NCBI RefSeq assembly: GCF_007754155.1
Contig: NZ_CP037423.1
Span: forward strand, 10,784,938 to 10,848,937
Direction of reading: 5' to 3'
Origin: Stieleria neptunia
GTDB lineage: Bacteria > Planctomycetota > Planctomycetia > Pirellulales > Pirellulaceae
DNA: 64,000 nt
Both the position numbers and the translations under genes were made by a program. Every line of letters begins with the position of its first letter. The stretch's first letter is position 1. Positions 17,200 through 27,475 of this stretch are shown one piece after another. The notes under the pieces are model-generated. The model saw only the letters and a program-made list of their open reading frames with translations, searched no databases and had not been told where the DNA came from.

Positions 17200-18246
17200 T
17201 CAGGCGTCGGCCGCTTGCATCTCCTCGTCACCGTGCGGATCGAGCCCTTCGGCAGAAAAGCAACATCGAAAGCCGACGTTGTTTTTGCGGGCCAGGAGCG
17301 TCTGGGCGCTGCGACTTTGGCAAGTCGTGTGTGAATGGAAGTAGCTGTCAAACGCACCGCCGCGGACCTCGGCCATGGGGTCGGTCATGTGGACGGTGAT
17401 CTCTTCGGTCGCGGCCAATAGATACTGGGTGTTCATCCATTCCCAGACGTTCCCGATCAATTGGCGAATGCCGTTGGGTGTGTTGCCGCCCTGGCACTCG
17501 TGGACCGAGACCGTTTGGTGCCGGCCCGACGCCCAGGTGTTGGCAAATTGCGGATCGAAGGAATTGCCCCAGGGATACTTCGACTCCTTCAGCGAATCGC
17601 TGCCGGTCGCTCCCCACGTTCCGGCCCGCTGCCATTCGGCGCTGGTCGGCAACCGTTTTCCGACCCATTGGGCGTAGGCGTTTGCTTCGTACCAGGAGAC
17701 CCCAACGACGGGATGCGCCGCGGTCGTTTTGGCGGGTTGCCCGTTTTCCCAAAACGCGGGCCCGGGTTGCCCGGTCTTGTCGACGAATTGGAGCACCGAT
17801 GCAAGGATCTGCTCGGGCCACAGCGAGACATTCTCGTACCCGCCGGCTTGGACGAAGCGTTGAAAGTCGGCATTGGTCACGCACCACCGATCCAGGTAGA
17901 TCGAATCGGTTTGGCTGGTGCCGACGACCTGTGGGACGAGCACGAATCCTTCCTCGGATGTCGTGGCGTATTCCCCACAGAGTGTGACGTTGCCGCCGGG
18001 CACGTATGCCATGTCGTGATCGATCGCTTTCCAAGCGTACCGCAACGAGTCGGGATCAAACGCGATCCCGTCGGCCGGGCGGACGATGTGAGCATACTGT
18101 CGCTCACGCACCAGCTGGCGGATGTCGGGTGGCGCGCCGGGGAAATCCAAGATCGGTGGCCCGGCGGCGGCGGCATCAGGCTTGGCGGCCGAAAACGACG
18201 CGCGAAACGCACTCAGCGGCCGGCTGAAAAAGGTGGCAAAAGGCAC
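17200..18246 (-). CDS. FGE/SUMF1-fold protein, probably not a sulfatase maturase
   Basis: 348 aa from a GTG at 18246, preceded at 6 bp by GGAG; a TTG at 18258 is the alternative. Residues ~100-335 form a formylglycine-generating-enzyme fold: VTNADFQRFV, PVVGVSWYEANAYAQWVGKR, LPTSAEWQ, GNVWEWMN, EVRGGAF and NVGFRC. In true aerobic FGE two cysteines near the C-terminus are catalytic (CxxxxC); here only the second is present (HTTCQSRSAQ) and the first is His. The fold is also used as a C-type-lectin-like binding module, which I consider more likely. It lies between a proline-rich coiled-coil gene and the GTPase in one operon. Confidence 0.82.
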   Translation of the reverse strand: MPFATFFSRPLSAFRASFSAAKPDAAAAGPPILDFPGAPPDIRQLVRERQYAHIVRPADGIAFDPDSLRYAWKAIDHDMAYVPGGNVTLCGEYATTSEEGFVLVPQVVGTSQTDSIYLDRWCVTNADFQRFVQAGGYENVSLWPEQILASVLQFVDKTGQPGPAFWENGQPAKTTAAHPVVGVSWYEANAYAQWVGKRLPTSAEWQRAGTWGATGSDSLKESKYPWGNSFDPQFANTWASGRHQTVSVHECQGGNTPNGIRQLIGNVWEWMNTQYLLAATEEITVHMTDPMAEVRGGAFDSYFHSHTTCQSRSAQTLLARKNNVGFRCCFSAEGLDPHGDEEMQAADA

Positions 18247-18261
18247 GATAGGCTCCAACGG

Positions 18262-19143
18262 TTAGTTCGAATGGCTGCGGTTTGATCGGATCGCACGTTG
18301 CATGCGTTTGAATTCTTCAATCTTCTGTTGCCGGGCGGCTTCGGCATGCTCCAGCGCGGCTTGCGGGTCTGGTGCTTGGGTGTGGTTTCCCGGACAGCCG
18401 GACGCGGGCTGGCCGGGCAAGATGGGCGCATTGCCCACCGGCATCGCATTGCCCACCGGCATCGCATTGCCCACCGGCATCGCGGGTGGGCCCCCGATGG
18501 CATCCGCGGGCGGCGATGCGTTGGGACGGCAGACGGGAACGTTGACGTTGACCGGCGGGGGTGCCGCCGGCATTTGCCCGTGCATCGCGGTCGGGGATTG
18601 CAGGGCCGGATCGCGCGGCGGTTCTGCCGTCGGGGCGATCTGGGGGGGCCCTGCGCTCGGCGGCTGGGGATGCCCCGGGGCTGCCGGAAGCGTGACGGCG
18701 GGAACACCAACCTGCGCCGAGGGGACGACCGGACCGATGCCCGGCTTGTTGGCCGCGGTCGCCGCGGCGCGGGCACCTTGAATCGCCTTCCTGCGTTCCG
18801 ACTCGACTTCCAACCAGGCTTCGGTCAGCCGTTTGGACTGGTCCCGCAGCCCTTCCTCCTTGGCCGCGGTCCGTTTGCTCCATTCGGTCTTCTGTTGATC
18901 CAAACGAGCGATCGCACCGGCCAGTAGCGATTCGCGCTCGATCAATTGGCTCGACCGATGAATGAGTCTGCGGATCCGACCGATCCAACCTCGCGCGAAA
19001 TGCTCCACGTCAAAAACGATGGAACCGATCGCTTCGGCTTGCGAGTGGTCCGACGGTGGCGTCACCGGGGGCACGCCCGCTGCTGGCGAGTCACTTCCGC
19101 CGCCCAGGGGCGACGGAGCAATCATGTCGTTTCGGTCGGTCAT
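18262..19143 (-). CDS. Proline-rich coiled-coil protein of the chemosensory-GTPase operon
   Basis: 293 aa, family not recognised. Residues ~40-125 are charged and helical (SLLAGAIARLDQQKTEWSKR, then SKRLTEAWLEVESERRKAI), a likely coiled coil. The rest is Pro/Ala/Gly-rich and contains a perfect tandem repeat of six residues, MPVGNA, three times (DNA 18436-18487). The last ~30 residues are again basic and helical. No membrane segment or signal is visible. Low-complexity linkers plus coiled coil suggest a scaffold joining operon products, which is inference. It follows the FHA gene by 46 bp and precedes the FGE-like gene by 15 bp. Confidence 0.75.
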   Translation of the reverse strand: MTDRNDMIAPSPLGGGSDSPAAGVPPVTPPSDHSQAEAIGSIVFDVEHFARGWIGRIRRLIHRSSQLIERESLLAGAIARLDQQKTEWSKRTAAKEEGLRDQSKRLTEAWLEVESERRKAIQGARAAATAANKPGIGPVVPSAQVGVPAVTLPAAPGHPQPPSAGPPQIAPTAEPPRDPALQSPTAMHGQMPAAPPPVNVNVPVCRPNASPPADAIGGPPAMPVGNAMPVGNAMPVGNAPILPGQPASGCPGNHTQAPDPQAALEHAEAARQQKIEEFKRMQRAIRSNRSHSN

Positions 19144-19189
19144 AGCGATTCAAAGTGGAGGTGATTACGACGAAGTCTTCCTGGGCGTC

Positions 19190-20836
19190 TTAGTACTCGT
19201 CATCGACGCGTTTCCAGAGATTGGAGATTCGGCCCAGCAGAGACTCTCCTTTCTGTTCACGCTCGACCTTTTCTTCCTCGTGGATCTCCCGCAGATGCTG
19301 TCGCAGGGTTTGCAGCTTGTAGGCGAACTCGCGGTCCGGATGCTCTTTGGTGGCGGCATCGCCGTCGATTTCCTGGAGCTGCTTGGAGAGCTGGAATCGC
19401 ATGCGTGAAACCGATGCTTTCTCCTGGGCCAATTCGGCGCGCAGTTCCTGCAGCGACTCCGGCTCTTCGGTTTGCAATCGCTCAATCTGACGATTCAGGC
19501 TGACACATTGCTTCTGCGATTCTTCCAGTGCGGTTTGCAACTCGGCGTTTTGTTTCTGCAGTTTTTGCAGGGTTTCATCCGGGGCAGCGTCACCGACCGA
19601 CGCTTGTCCGTAACGTTTGGCGGCGGTGTGCAGCTGTTGCTGAAACTGATCGCGTTCCTGGCTGGCCGCGTTGAGTCGATCACGGAGGGCGTCCTGTTCG
19701 GCTTGCCATTCGGATTCTCGCTCGCCGATCCGCTGTTCGATTTCACCGACCCAGTTTTCCAGGCAGCTGCGTTCTTCCCGTTCGGCCTGGTTTTGGATTT
19801 CGGCGGTCTGCAGCAATTCCTGCAGCATCGAGACACGTTCGTCGTGTTCGGCCAGTTCGGCGAGCAGGTCGTCGACTCGTCCGACCAGTTCGTCGCTGCC
19901 GAAATCTTGGTCGATCGATCCGGCTTTTGTCGGCGTCGGGTTTTCGCCATCCCCTGCGCCGAGCCCTTCCATCGCGGCCAATTGCTCGTCTCGTTCGGCG
20001 AGCTGGATGCGGAGGTCTTCGATTTCCGATTTGAGCAGCTGAACGATCTCGGCATCCACTTGATCGTCGTCAAAGCTGGACGGATCCCAATCGAGATCTT
20101 CGGCGGTGAACGGGTTCGACGCGAAATCGTCAGCGATTGGGGGATCGCCGGATTCCGGTTGATCGATCTGATCTGCCGCAGCGGCGTCGCGTTCCTCGAT
20201 GACGGACGCATCCGGGTCGAGCGTGTCGGTGGCGGGTTCATCGGCGAGGACGGTTTCGCCGGCGCTGGGCGTGTCTTCGACGACCACCGTGTCGCCGGCG
20301 GCGAGCGGTTTCGCAGCGGTCTCGGCCAGCGCATCGCTGAGTCGGCCGATCGGCAACCTGGCGGCGGGCGTCGGATCGGCGACGGTTGTTCCATCATCTT
20401 GCGCTTCTTCGTAACCCAAGTTTTCCATCCCCACGGATTCTTCCCGTTCTTCCTCGGCGGCTTTGGCGGCCAGGTCGAGGGCAGTTTGCTTGGCGGCTTG
20501 ACTCTGTCCGCTCGGTCCGCCGACCAATTCAAGCTTGACGGAACCGACGACGATGGAATCACCGACTTGGATCGTCGTCTTGTCATCGATCGTCGTTCCA
20601 TTGACTTTCGTTCCCGCCTTGGACGCCCAGTCTTGGATGGAGACGACGTCGTCCTCGACATCGATCAGACAATGGATGCCGGCGACGTCTTCGCCGGTGA
20701 TTTTGATGCCGCAGGAGTTGCCGCTGCCGATAAAGATGCTGCGTCCCTCTTCAAGGGCGTGGTCGATCGGCGAAGCGCTCGGTCGCTTCAGGCGGATTTT
20801 GAATCCGGTCAGGGTTGCTTCGGTTGATCGAATCAT
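19190..20836 (-). CDS. FHA-domain coiled-coil protein
   Basis: 548 aa from the ATG at 20836, which overlaps the previous stop as ATGA; the frame is open further upstream but only within the preceding gene. Residues ~20-100 form an FHA phosphothreonine-binding domain (GSGNSCGIKI, VAGIHCLIDV, SKAGTKVNGTTI, VGDSIVVG). The usual R/SxxH stretch is degenerate (G-I-H). An acidic linker follows to about 280, then a long coiled coil (about 290-520) rich in Glu, Gln and Leu. It is translationally coupled to the PatA-like regulator. It may read phosphorylation from the kinase or regulator and tether GTPase components. Confidence 0.85.
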   Translation of the reverse strand: MIRSTEATLTGFKIRLKRPSASPIDHALEEGRSIFIGSGNSCGIKITGEDVAGIHCLIDVEDDVVSIQDWASKAGTKVNGTTIDDKTTIQVGDSIVVGSVKLELVGGPSGQSQAAKQTALDLAAKAAEEEREESVGMENLGYEEAQDDGTTVADPTPAARLPIGRLSDALAETAAKPLAAGDTVVVEDTPSAGETVLADEPATDTLDPDASVIEERDAAAADQIDQPESGDPPIADDFASNPFTAEDLDWDPSSFDDDQVDAEIVQLLKSEIEDLRIQLAERDEQLAAMEGLGAGDGENPTPTKAGSIDQDFGSDELVGRVDDLLAELAEHDERVSMLQELLQTAEIQNQAEREERSCLENWVGEIEQRIGERESEWQAEQDALRDRLNAASQERDQFQQQLHTAAKRYGQASVGDAAPDETLQKLQKQNAELQTALEESQKQCVSLNRQIERLQTEEPESLQELRAELAQEKASVSRMRFQLSKQLQEIDGDAATKEHPDREFAYKLQTLRQHLREIHEEEKVEREQKGESLLGRISNLWKRVDDEY

Positions 20837-22488
20837 GACAGGGTCTCCGCAACAGAGTGATCTGAGCCGTTCGAGGTCAGCGCCGGGCCGGCCGTCGCAG
20901 CGGGGGTCTCTTGCTGCGCCCCTTCTCGCTGCGGATCCGCGACCGGGATGGAATCGAGTTCGTCCATCGTTTCGGTCAACGTTTCGCAGGTGTACGGCGA
21001 ATGCAGCAATCGGTCTGGGGTGAATCCGAGCAGCTTGTGCCACGGAACGTTGGGGTCATCGACGACCTTCGCCGGGGCCAACACGATCTTTCGCGAGTCT
21101 CCGAACGCCTCTTGTGCCGAGGCGTACGCTTCGCGAATCGCGTCGCAGCTTTGCGGCGTGTCAACGGCGAAGAACACCGCGTCCGGCTTGGTGCGTTTGA
21201 CCAGCAACTGCAGCGTCAACGTGTCGCGAACGATCTTGCCGACGTATTTGCCAGACGCTTGTTTGAGCCCGCTGCGGAGCTGGGCGGCGGCAATCGCGTT
21301 GGTCTCGTAAGCAACAAATTTCCCTTCGCTTTCGTCGCGCCGGACTTCCAGGATGTCGGCCGCGACGAATCCTGACAACACGCGGCGGACTTCTTCGTGG
21401 TCCCAAGTGAGTCGTTGTTGCAATTCGTCGACCGAGCGAGGTTCGCTCAACAGGTTCATGATCTTCATGTGTTTGGCGGACAATCCGGCACGATCCAAGT
21501 TCTGGCCTCGGATGGCGCGGCGGACGTATCGCAGCGCCGAATCGTCGCTTTGGATCTCGGCAAGATCGCAGTGCAGCGCGTGCTCGACCAACAGTCCCAT
21601 CAAACTGACCTCCAGGGGCAGATCGCGTTGCAGCGATGGGAAGTTCGAGGTCGCGCGGAACTGATAGCCTTTCAACGGTCGCCTCATCACCAGCCCGATC
21701 AACATGGCGGCCTGGAAACGCAGCAGCTTGGCCGTCAATCGCGGGTCGAGGACTCGCTTGTCCATCAACTGCACGAACCCATCGAACTCCGCTGTCCCAC
21801 GACCGGCGATGGTCAGACGCAGAACCTCGGCCAGGCTTTGCAGCGACTCGGGCAACCGCTCGACGACCATCTGAGTCTCTTCGGGTTGCAGCCCGGTGGC
21901 ACTGATGCCTTGGACACGTCCCCGATCCAGGTAGATCCACAACCGCAGACGTTCGGCTTCGATCTCGAGCACGCCCTGCTTGTGGCCGTTGTTGAGAAAA
22001 TCGACGACTTCGCGAATGCCGAACACGGCGAAGCGGCCGGCCATGTCGGGCTCGGACGTTTCTCCGATGATCTCCGGCACCGCCGACCCCTTGGTCTGGG
22101 ATTCGACAATCATGGCCGCGGTTTCGATCGCGTTTTCGACGGTCGTGCGGAGCAGGTTTTCGGTGTACGGTTTGGGCAACATGTCGACCACGTTGTCCAG
22201 ATCGGCGTATTCCACGTAGGCTTTCTTACGAAGCGTCGAACTGACCACGACGGGGATCAGTTTCAGCGTCGAGGACGCGGCCAGTTGTTGACAGACTTCA
22301 AAGCCGGTTGTTCCCGGCAGCTGGTGGTCCAACAGAATCAGATCGGGCCGAATTTCCTCGGCCAGTTGCAAGCCGTCCTCCGCCGTGGGGGCAAGGGTGA
22401 CGGCGTAACCGGCCGGGCTTAGGTGTGTATCGACCAGCTTGCGGATGGTCGCACTGTCATCAATGACCAGGACTTTTTTTTCGGCCAT
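20833..22488 (-). CDS. PatA-like response regulator (REC + DUF4388)
   Basis: 551 aa from the ATG at 22488 (MAEKKVLVIDDS); upstream in-frame sequence overlaps the CheA stop and is not coding. Residues 1-120 are a receiver with Asp10/Asp11, phospho-acceptor Asp54 (LILLDHQLPG) and Lys in MLPKPY. Residues ~150-400 match a DUF4388/PatA-type output region (FGIREVVDFLNNGHKQGVLE, then LWIYLDRGRVQGI). PatA-like regulators act in cyanobacterial and myxobacterial chemosensory circuits, often with pilus control. Located 80 bp after cheA and coupled to the FHA gene. Confidence 0.85.
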   Translation of the reverse strand: MAEKKVLVIDDSATIRKLVDTHLSPAGYAVTLAPTAEDGLQLAEEIRPDLILLDHQLPGTTGFEVCQQLAASSTLKLIPVVVSSTLRKKAYVEYADLDNVVDMLPKPYTENLLRTTVENAIETAAMIVESQTKGSAVPEIIGETSEPDMAGRFAVFGIREVVDFLNNGHKQGVLEIEAERLRLWIYLDRGRVQGISATGLQPEETQMVVERLPESLQSLAEVLRLTIAGRGTAEFDGFVQLMDKRVLDPRLTAKLLRFQAAMLIGLVMRRPLKGYQFRATSNFPSLQRDLPLEVSLMGLLVEHALHCDLAEIQSDDSALRYVRRAIRGQNLDRAGLSAKHMKIMNLLSEPRSVDELQQRLTWDHEEVRRVLSGFVAADILEVRRDESEGKFVAYETNAIAAAQLRSGLKQASGKYVGKIVRDTLTLQLLVKRTKPDAVFFAVDTPQSCDAIREAYASAQEAFGDSRKIVLAPAKVVDDPNVPWHKLLGFTPDRLLHSPYTCETLTETMDELDSIPVADPQREGAQQETPAATAGPALTSNGSDHSVAETLS

Positions 22489-22568
22489 GAAACTGATTCC
22501 TCTGTGACGGGAAACGGAAGTGATTTGAAAAGGGCTTTGATCCGGGCGACGAGCCGCGGGCGGAAGCG

Positions 22569-25523
22569 TTAAAGGTGGTCCGGGTAAGGTTTGGCCCAAT
22601 CGAATGGAGCGACGACCGCGTCGAGTCGTTCGGGCGTGAGTGGTTTTTGGATGTACTCGATGGCGCCCAATCGACGGGCCTGCTTGCCAGCGGTTTCGAG
22701 ACTGCGGCTGCTGATCACGACGACAGGGATTGCTGCCAAACGTGGTTCACCCTTGATCGTTTCCAACAACTCCAACCCGCTCATCCGCGGCATGTCGATG
22801 TCACTGAAAACGATGGCGAAGCTTTCTTTGGAGAGCATTTCGATCGCAGCCTGACCGTCGTCGACCTGGACGACGGTGACCGGATACTTTGCCAGTGCCC
22901 GTGTCACACGCAGCCTGGCGCTCTTGGAATCGTCGACCACCAGCACCTTGGGCAGTTCTTTGCCGCAGGCGCGTTCTTCGGAGGCCAGCGGCTGAACGAC
23001 TTGATGGGCGCCCTTGGACGCCTCGGCCAATCCACGCGGATCCAACAACAGCACCACCTCGCCCATTCCCGATAGCGTCGCACCGATGCACAGCGGATGT
23101 GACTTGAGCATCGGGGGCATCGGTCGAACCACGACTTCTTCGGGCCCGAGGACTCGGTCGACCAGCAGCGCAAAATCGCCTCCCAGCTCGCCTTCGACCG
23201 TCGTCGATCCGCTGGCAAGTTCGATGATGGCGCGGCGTGAGTGGTCCGCCTGGGCATCCGGATCGTGATGCCGCAAGGACAGGATGTCATGCAGATCGAT
23301 CGGGGAGTAAGTGGGGTCAAATTCTCCGGTGCGGCGGACCGATTGAGCCGGCAAGGCGAACAACTGGCCGCCACTGCGGAACACCATCGCGTGCTGAATC
23401 ATCGAAGGCAGCGGCAGGGACAGACGGATCGTCGATCCCGATCCGTGTTCCGATTCGACTTCCACCCAGCCCCGCATCCGTTCCAGCGTCGACGCCACGA
23501 CATCCATTCCGACACCGCGCCCGGAGAGTTGGTTGGCCGATTCCCGTGTCGAAAACCCGGGATTGAAAATCAGCCGGGACAGTTCGGCATGACTGACCGA
23601 TTTGTCGCCCTCGATCAAGCCCCGCTCGATGCCCCGTCGGCGAATCGCATCAAAGTCCAAGCCGCGCCCGTCGTCACTGACTTCGATGACCAACAGGTCT
23701 GGCCCCGAGTGGGCGTGAAGTCTGACGATGCCTTGCGCTGTTTTGCCCGCGGCAAGTCGGTCTTCGGGTGATTCGATCCCATGGCTGACCGAGTTGCGAA
23801 CGATGTGCAGCAACGGTTCAAAAATCCGTTCTTGCAGCGACCGCTCGATCCCGGTGTTCTCTCCGACCAACTCCACACGCACCTGTTTGTGCTCGGTCCG
23901 CGCCGCGTCGCTGATCGCGCGATGCAGTCTGCGGAACAGCCCGGAAACCGGCATCCTTCTCAGCTGAACCAGTTCCAGTCGAAAGTTGCGGATGAATTGC
24001 GAAACCGCTTGGTTCCCGTCGGCGACGGGGCGGTAACAGTCACGCAGTCGCTGGGCGGATTCCAACACATCGTTGGCGACTTCATTGAGGTGCGAGAACG
24101 ATACGCCGTCTTCGGCCAGGACGGGGTTGGCAAGGCTGTCACCGGCCAACAGGGCTTCGCCTTCGTGACTGAGCATTCGAATCCGGGTGACGCTGTGGAT
24201 CAGCTCGTCGTGAATCCCTTTCAGCTCCGAGATTTCGGTGTCGCGCTGATTTCGCAGCATCACCAGTTCGCTCAGCATGTCCATCAGCCGATTCAGCTGG
24301 GACGCCTTGACCCGCACGGTTTCGTCATCGCCGTGGCTGTCCGCAAGCGTGTTTTTCTTCGGCGACCGCGGGGCCGATTGAGTGGCTCCGGTCGGCGGAG
24401 CGGTACCGGTCGGCGGAGCGGCCGACGGCGTGGGGGCGGCGGCGGCATCGTTCGCGGCGAACGTCGATTCGTCCTGCCCCGTCTCGTCGCCGTCGACGCG
24501 AGCGCGAATCAGATCGACATGCGGCAACAAGAGTTCGGGTGTGACCGCCTGGCCGGCGTCCTGCGTCTGACGAATCAATTCCTCGACTTCGTGGATGTAG
24601 TCGGCCAAGTTGGACATGCCGATGCTGGCCGAAGCTCCCTTGATGGTGTGAAGCTCGCGGCTGATGGTTTTCACGGGCCCGTCGTCGCCCGGTCCGGATT
24701 CCAGATCGAGCAGCGCTTGCTCCATCGATTCCAATCCGCGCGTCGCATCGTCCATGAAGGCTTCACGCAGTTCGTCGTCGATGTCCACCTCGTCCACGGC
24801 GGGCATGGCAATTGGGCTGCCGCCGACTTTGATCGCGTCGTGCGCCGTCGGCGCCGAGATCGAGTTGCTGTCTCGATCGCTGGGCTGATCCGGTTGATCG
24901 GCACCGGCATCCGGGTTCGTTGCCGGGGCTTCTTGCCAGGCACCGTCTTGCGAAGCGATCCCCCGAGTCTGGGCGCTCAGGCTGCTCAGCAAGGCCGCGA
25001 TCTCGGCTTGACTGGGCGCAATCACGTCGGGCTCCGGGGCGGCGTTTGCTGCGGCGCCGGCCCATTCCCCTTCGGTGTCGGAAACCGCTTCCCCGTCGTC
25101 GGCGAACTCGCCGGACGTTTCGCACGAGTCGAGTCTCAGCTCGATCGCTTCCCTGAGCAGTTCCAACTGCTGACTGTCCACCTCGTCCGATGGTTCACCG
25201 AGCGCCGCGTTGCGGACCGAGTTGCAGCTCTCGACGACAAAGTCGACCAGGTTCAACACATCGGGGTCGTCATCGTTGAAATCCGAGAGCGAACGATCGA
25301 CGGTATCGGCCAGTTCCCCCAGTTTCTCGACGGTCTGCTGCAAACACGCATCGACGTCTTCCAGACCGGCGTGGGTCAACTCATGGAGTAATTCGACGGC
25401 GTTGGCAAAGTCGGCCATGCGACGCGATGCGTCCGATTCGGCGCCGGCGGCAGCGGGGGCAGCGGGGGCGCACGAAAAGAGATGTTCGGTGAACGCGTCG
25501 GAGGAAGCGTCTTGGGTGCTCAT
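22569..25523 (-). CDS. cheA: Hybrid CheA histidine kinase (Hpt-like N-term, Hpt, HATPase, CheW, REC)
   Basis: 984 aa. Residues 35-140 form a helical region that resembles an Hpt lacking its His. A true Hpt follows with phospho-acceptor His292 ([13 protein letters not shown]). The dimerisation region ([15 protein letters not shown]) precedes the HATPase boxes: N box [13 protein letters not shown]1 [10 protein letters not shown]2 [10 protein letters not shown] CheW-like domain starts at [17 protein letters not shown]-terminal receiver has VLVVDDS and Asp in [12 protein letters not shown] with Lys in [12 protein letters not shown] overlap couples it to the MCP gene. Fusion to REC is typical of non-flagellar chemosensory systems. 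No CheR or CheB gene accompanies it. Confidence 0.93.
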   Translation of the reverse strand: MSTQDASSDAFTEHLFSCAPAAPAAAGAESDASRRMADFANAVELLHELTHAGLEDVDACLQQTVEKLGELADTVDRSLSDFNDDDPDVLNLVDFVVESCNSVRNAALGEPSDEVDSQQLELLREAIELRLDSCETSGEFADDGEAVSDTEGEWAGAAANAAPEPDVIAPSQAEIAALLSSLSAQTRGIASQDGAWQEAPATNPDAGADQPDQPSDRDSNSISAPTAHDAIKVGGSPIAMPAVDEVDIDDELREAFMDDATRGLESMEQALLDLESGPGDDGPVKTISRELHTIKGASASIGMSNLADYIHEVEELIRQTQDAGQAVTPELLLPHVDLIRARVDGDETGQDESTFAANDAAAAPTPSAAPPTGTAPPTGATQSAPRSPKKNTLADSHGDDETVRVKASQLNRLMDMLSELVMLRNQRDTEISELKGIHDELIHSVTRIRMLSHEGEALLAGDSLANPVLAEDGVSFSHLNEVANDVLESAQRLRDCYRPVADGNQAVSQFIRNFRLELVQLRRMPVSGLFRRLHRAISDAARTEHKQVRVELVGENTGIERSLQERIFEPLLHIVRNSVSHGIESPEDRLAAGKTAQGIVRLHAHSGPDLLVIEVSDDGRGLDFDAIRRRGIERGLIEGDKSVSHAELSRLIFNPGFSTRESANQLSGRGVGMDVVASTLERMRGWVEVESEHGSGSTIRLSLPLPSMIQHAMVFRSGGQLFALPAQSVRRTGEFDPTYSPIDLHDILSLRHHDPDAQADHSRRAIIELASGSTTVEGELGGDFALLVDRVLGPEEVVVRPMPPMLKSHPLCIGATLSGMGEVVLLLDPRGLAEASKGAHQVVQPLASEERACGKELPKVLVVDDSKSARLRVTRALAKYPVTVVQVDDGQAAIEMLSKESFAIVFSDIDMPRMSGLELLETIKGEPRLAAIPVVVISSRSLETAGKQARRLGAIEYIQKPLTPERLDAVVAPFDWAKPYPDHL

Positions 25524-26902
25524 TTCACTGCCTCCGCAACGCGGACGTTTTCGTGTCGGCTGGCAGCATCGGGCGTCGCGTCGGCGCGGGTCTGATTGGC
25601 CAATTCGAGCAACTGCCGTCGCTCGCCGGGATTGAGATCCAGATTGGGATTGGTGCAGCCCCGGAGACGATGGATATTGGAATCGAGGTCAATCGCTGTT
25701 TTGGCCAGCGACTTGATCGCCCAGGAGGCATGGTCGGCGCGTTTCCGATCGGCCTGATGGGCACTGGCGATCGAGTCGATGCCTCCGGCCAGCCCTTGAA
25801 CCAGGTTTTGTTGTTGGTCGCCCTGTTGGGACAGGTCCGAGACGACGAACATTCCGGCCGCGGTGACTTGCGATAGTTCGTTCAAGGTGTCGCGGATGGC
25901 TTCGACGACGGCGATGTCGGATTCGACTTCGGTTTGTTCTCGGCTGAGCACGGAGAGCGAATCGGTGGTTTGCATTTCCAGGGACTCGGCGAGCACACCG
26001 ATTTCCCGTGCGGAGTGTGCCGTCTGTTCGGCCAGTTTTCTCACTTCGTCGGCCACCACGGCAAAGCCACGCCCGTGTTCGCCGGCGCGAATCGATTCGA
26101 TCGACGCGTTCAGGGCCAGCATTTCCGTGCGGGCGGCGATGTCGGTGATCGTCCCGACGATGTTGCCGATTTGGCGTGTCGGATCTCCCAGTGATCGCAG
26201 TTTCTTTTTGCTCGTTTCGCTGCAGCTGCGGATACGATGCACCCCCTCGGTCAGCACGTTGGTTTTTTCGATCGCTTTGGCCACCGCCTTTTCGGCCGAA
26301 CCGATTTGCTGTTGCAGTTGGGCACATCGATCGGCAATCCGTTCGACGCCGTTGGTCAGATTTTGCAACAGCGCGTTGGTTCGGTAGGTCGCTTCGGACT
26401 GTTTGCCGCTGTGGATGTCGGTGTTGCATCTGCCGATCTCCACGACATCCTTTTCGATCTGGCCCATCAGCTCGCTGAGCGATCGGCCGACGCCGCCGAG
26501 CACGTTCTTGAACTCGCTCATGTCGGCCGAGTCATAGCCTTCGCGGCGCGAAAGTCGCGACAGCATGGATTGCAGTTCGCGTGCACTTTGCCGACTGGCG
26601 ACTTCGATTTCGTCGTACCGTTGCGAGGTCTGCAGGACGGTGGAGCCGAGTTCGTCGAGCTCGCGGATCCCGCTGGAGACGATCGTCTGCTGTCGTTCGA
26701 CCAGCATCGTTTTCAATTGTCGGATCCCGAGACCGACCTTGTGCGTCAACAACAGTGACGCGGCACCGGCGGCGGTCATCCCGGCGATCAGGACAACGAC
26801 CCACTGGTAACCGCTCGACAGGGACGATCCGGCCATCGCCGCCGCCGTCGCGACGACCGCGACCAACGAGTGCGTGGCCAAAAATGTGATGTTGGTTTTC
26901 AT
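25520..26902 (-). CDS. Methyl-accepting chemotaxis-type protein with no periplasmic sensor
   Basis: 460 aa from the ATG at 26902 (MKTNITF), coupled to cheW by ATGA overlap; the longer frame upstream is inside cheW. Two membrane segments (about residues 7-29 and 32-55) are separated by only a few residues, so there is no periplasmic ligand domain. The cytoplasmic hairpin tip is clear: [19 protein letters not shown] followed by [18 protein letters not shown], which contacts CheA and CheW. The signal is therefore likely intramembrane, cytosolic or through a partner. The window has no methyltransferase or methylesterase gene, so adaptation may be absent or encoded elsewhere. Confidence 0.92.
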   Translation of the reverse strand: MKTNITFLATHSLVAVVATAAAMAGSSLSSGYQWVVVLIAGMTAAGAASLLLTHKVGLGIRQLKTMLVERQQTIVSSGIRELDELGSTVLQTSQRYDEIEVASRQSARELQSMLSRLSRREGYDSADMSEFKNVLGGVGRSLSELMGQIEKDVVEIGRCNTDIHSGKQSEATYRTNALLQNLTNGVERIADRCAQLQQQIGSAEKAVAKAIEKTNVLTEGVHRIRSCSETSKKKLRSLGDPTRQIGNIVGTITDIAARTEMLALNASIESIRAGEHGRGFAVVADEVRKLAEQTAHSAREIGVLAESLEMQTTDSLSVLSREQTEVESDIAVVEAIRDTLNELSQVTAAGMFVVSDLSQQGDQQQNLVQGLAGGIDSIASAHQADRKRADHASWAIKSLAKTAIDLDSNIHRLRGCTNPNLDLNPGERRQLLELANQTRADATPDAASRHENVRVAEAVK

Positions 26903-27444
26903 ACGGCGTTCCACTTTGACGCGGACGATGGGGTTGAGACGGTAGAAGGAAAGACGCACTGGGGCCCATGCCATTGGTCCTCCAGTGTTTGTTGTGCGAT
27001 TCGCTGTAGCCCGTTGACGTCCAGGACGCTGATGACTTTTCCGTCATAGGTCGCCGTGCCCATCAAGACCGACATGGCGTTTTCATTGCGCTGCCCGGCA
27101 TCGATGTGTGTTTCGATGCCGTCGATCGCGATCACTTTGTCGATCGCGATGGCCCACGATCCCAGCGGGCATTGCATCACCAACAGCTGTCCGCTGTCGG
27201 CTGATAGCCGCGCCTGGTTTCCGATCAGCGGCTCCAGATCGATCACCGGCAGAAACTCGCTCCGCAGATTTCCGATCCCCGCCAACGAAGGATGGCTCAG
27301 GGGCACCGGCACCACCGTCGGCATGATCGTTACTTCACGCACCGTGGTCGCCGGGACCGAAAACATCACATCGCCACATCGGAAGATGCAGTGTTTGTCG
27401 CTCAGGTTGGCGATTCTCGATTGATGGGAAATCACGCTTTCCAT
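26899..27444 (-). CDS. cheW: CheW-like coupling protein
   Basis: 181 aa. A single CheW domain starts at [19 protein letters not shown], continues through [20 protein letters not shown] with VIDL, and ends with [12 protein letters not shown]. This fold couples receptors to the CheA regulatory domain. About 25 unstructured residues follow. It overlaps the MCP start by 4 bp and follows the small unknown gene by 31 bp, so receptor, coupling protein and kinase are translated in stoichiometric order. Confidence 0.92.
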   Translation of the reverse strand: MESVISHQSRIANLSDKHCIFRCGDVMFSVPATTVREVTIMPTVVPVPLSHPSLAGIGNLRSEFLPVIDLEPLIGNQARLSADSGQLLVMQCPLGSWAIAIDKVIAIDGIETHIDAGQRNENAMSVLMGTATYDGKVISVLDVNGLQRIAQQTLEDQWHGPQCVFPSTVSTPSSASKWNAV

Positions 27445-27475
27445 CGAAACTTCTTGGGGCTGAGAATGAATCGGG

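Noticed and set aside
17200..18246. Calling this gene a functional sulfatase maturase
   Set aside because: One of the two catalytic cysteines is replaced by His, and the gene belongs to the chemosensory operon rather than the sulfatase.
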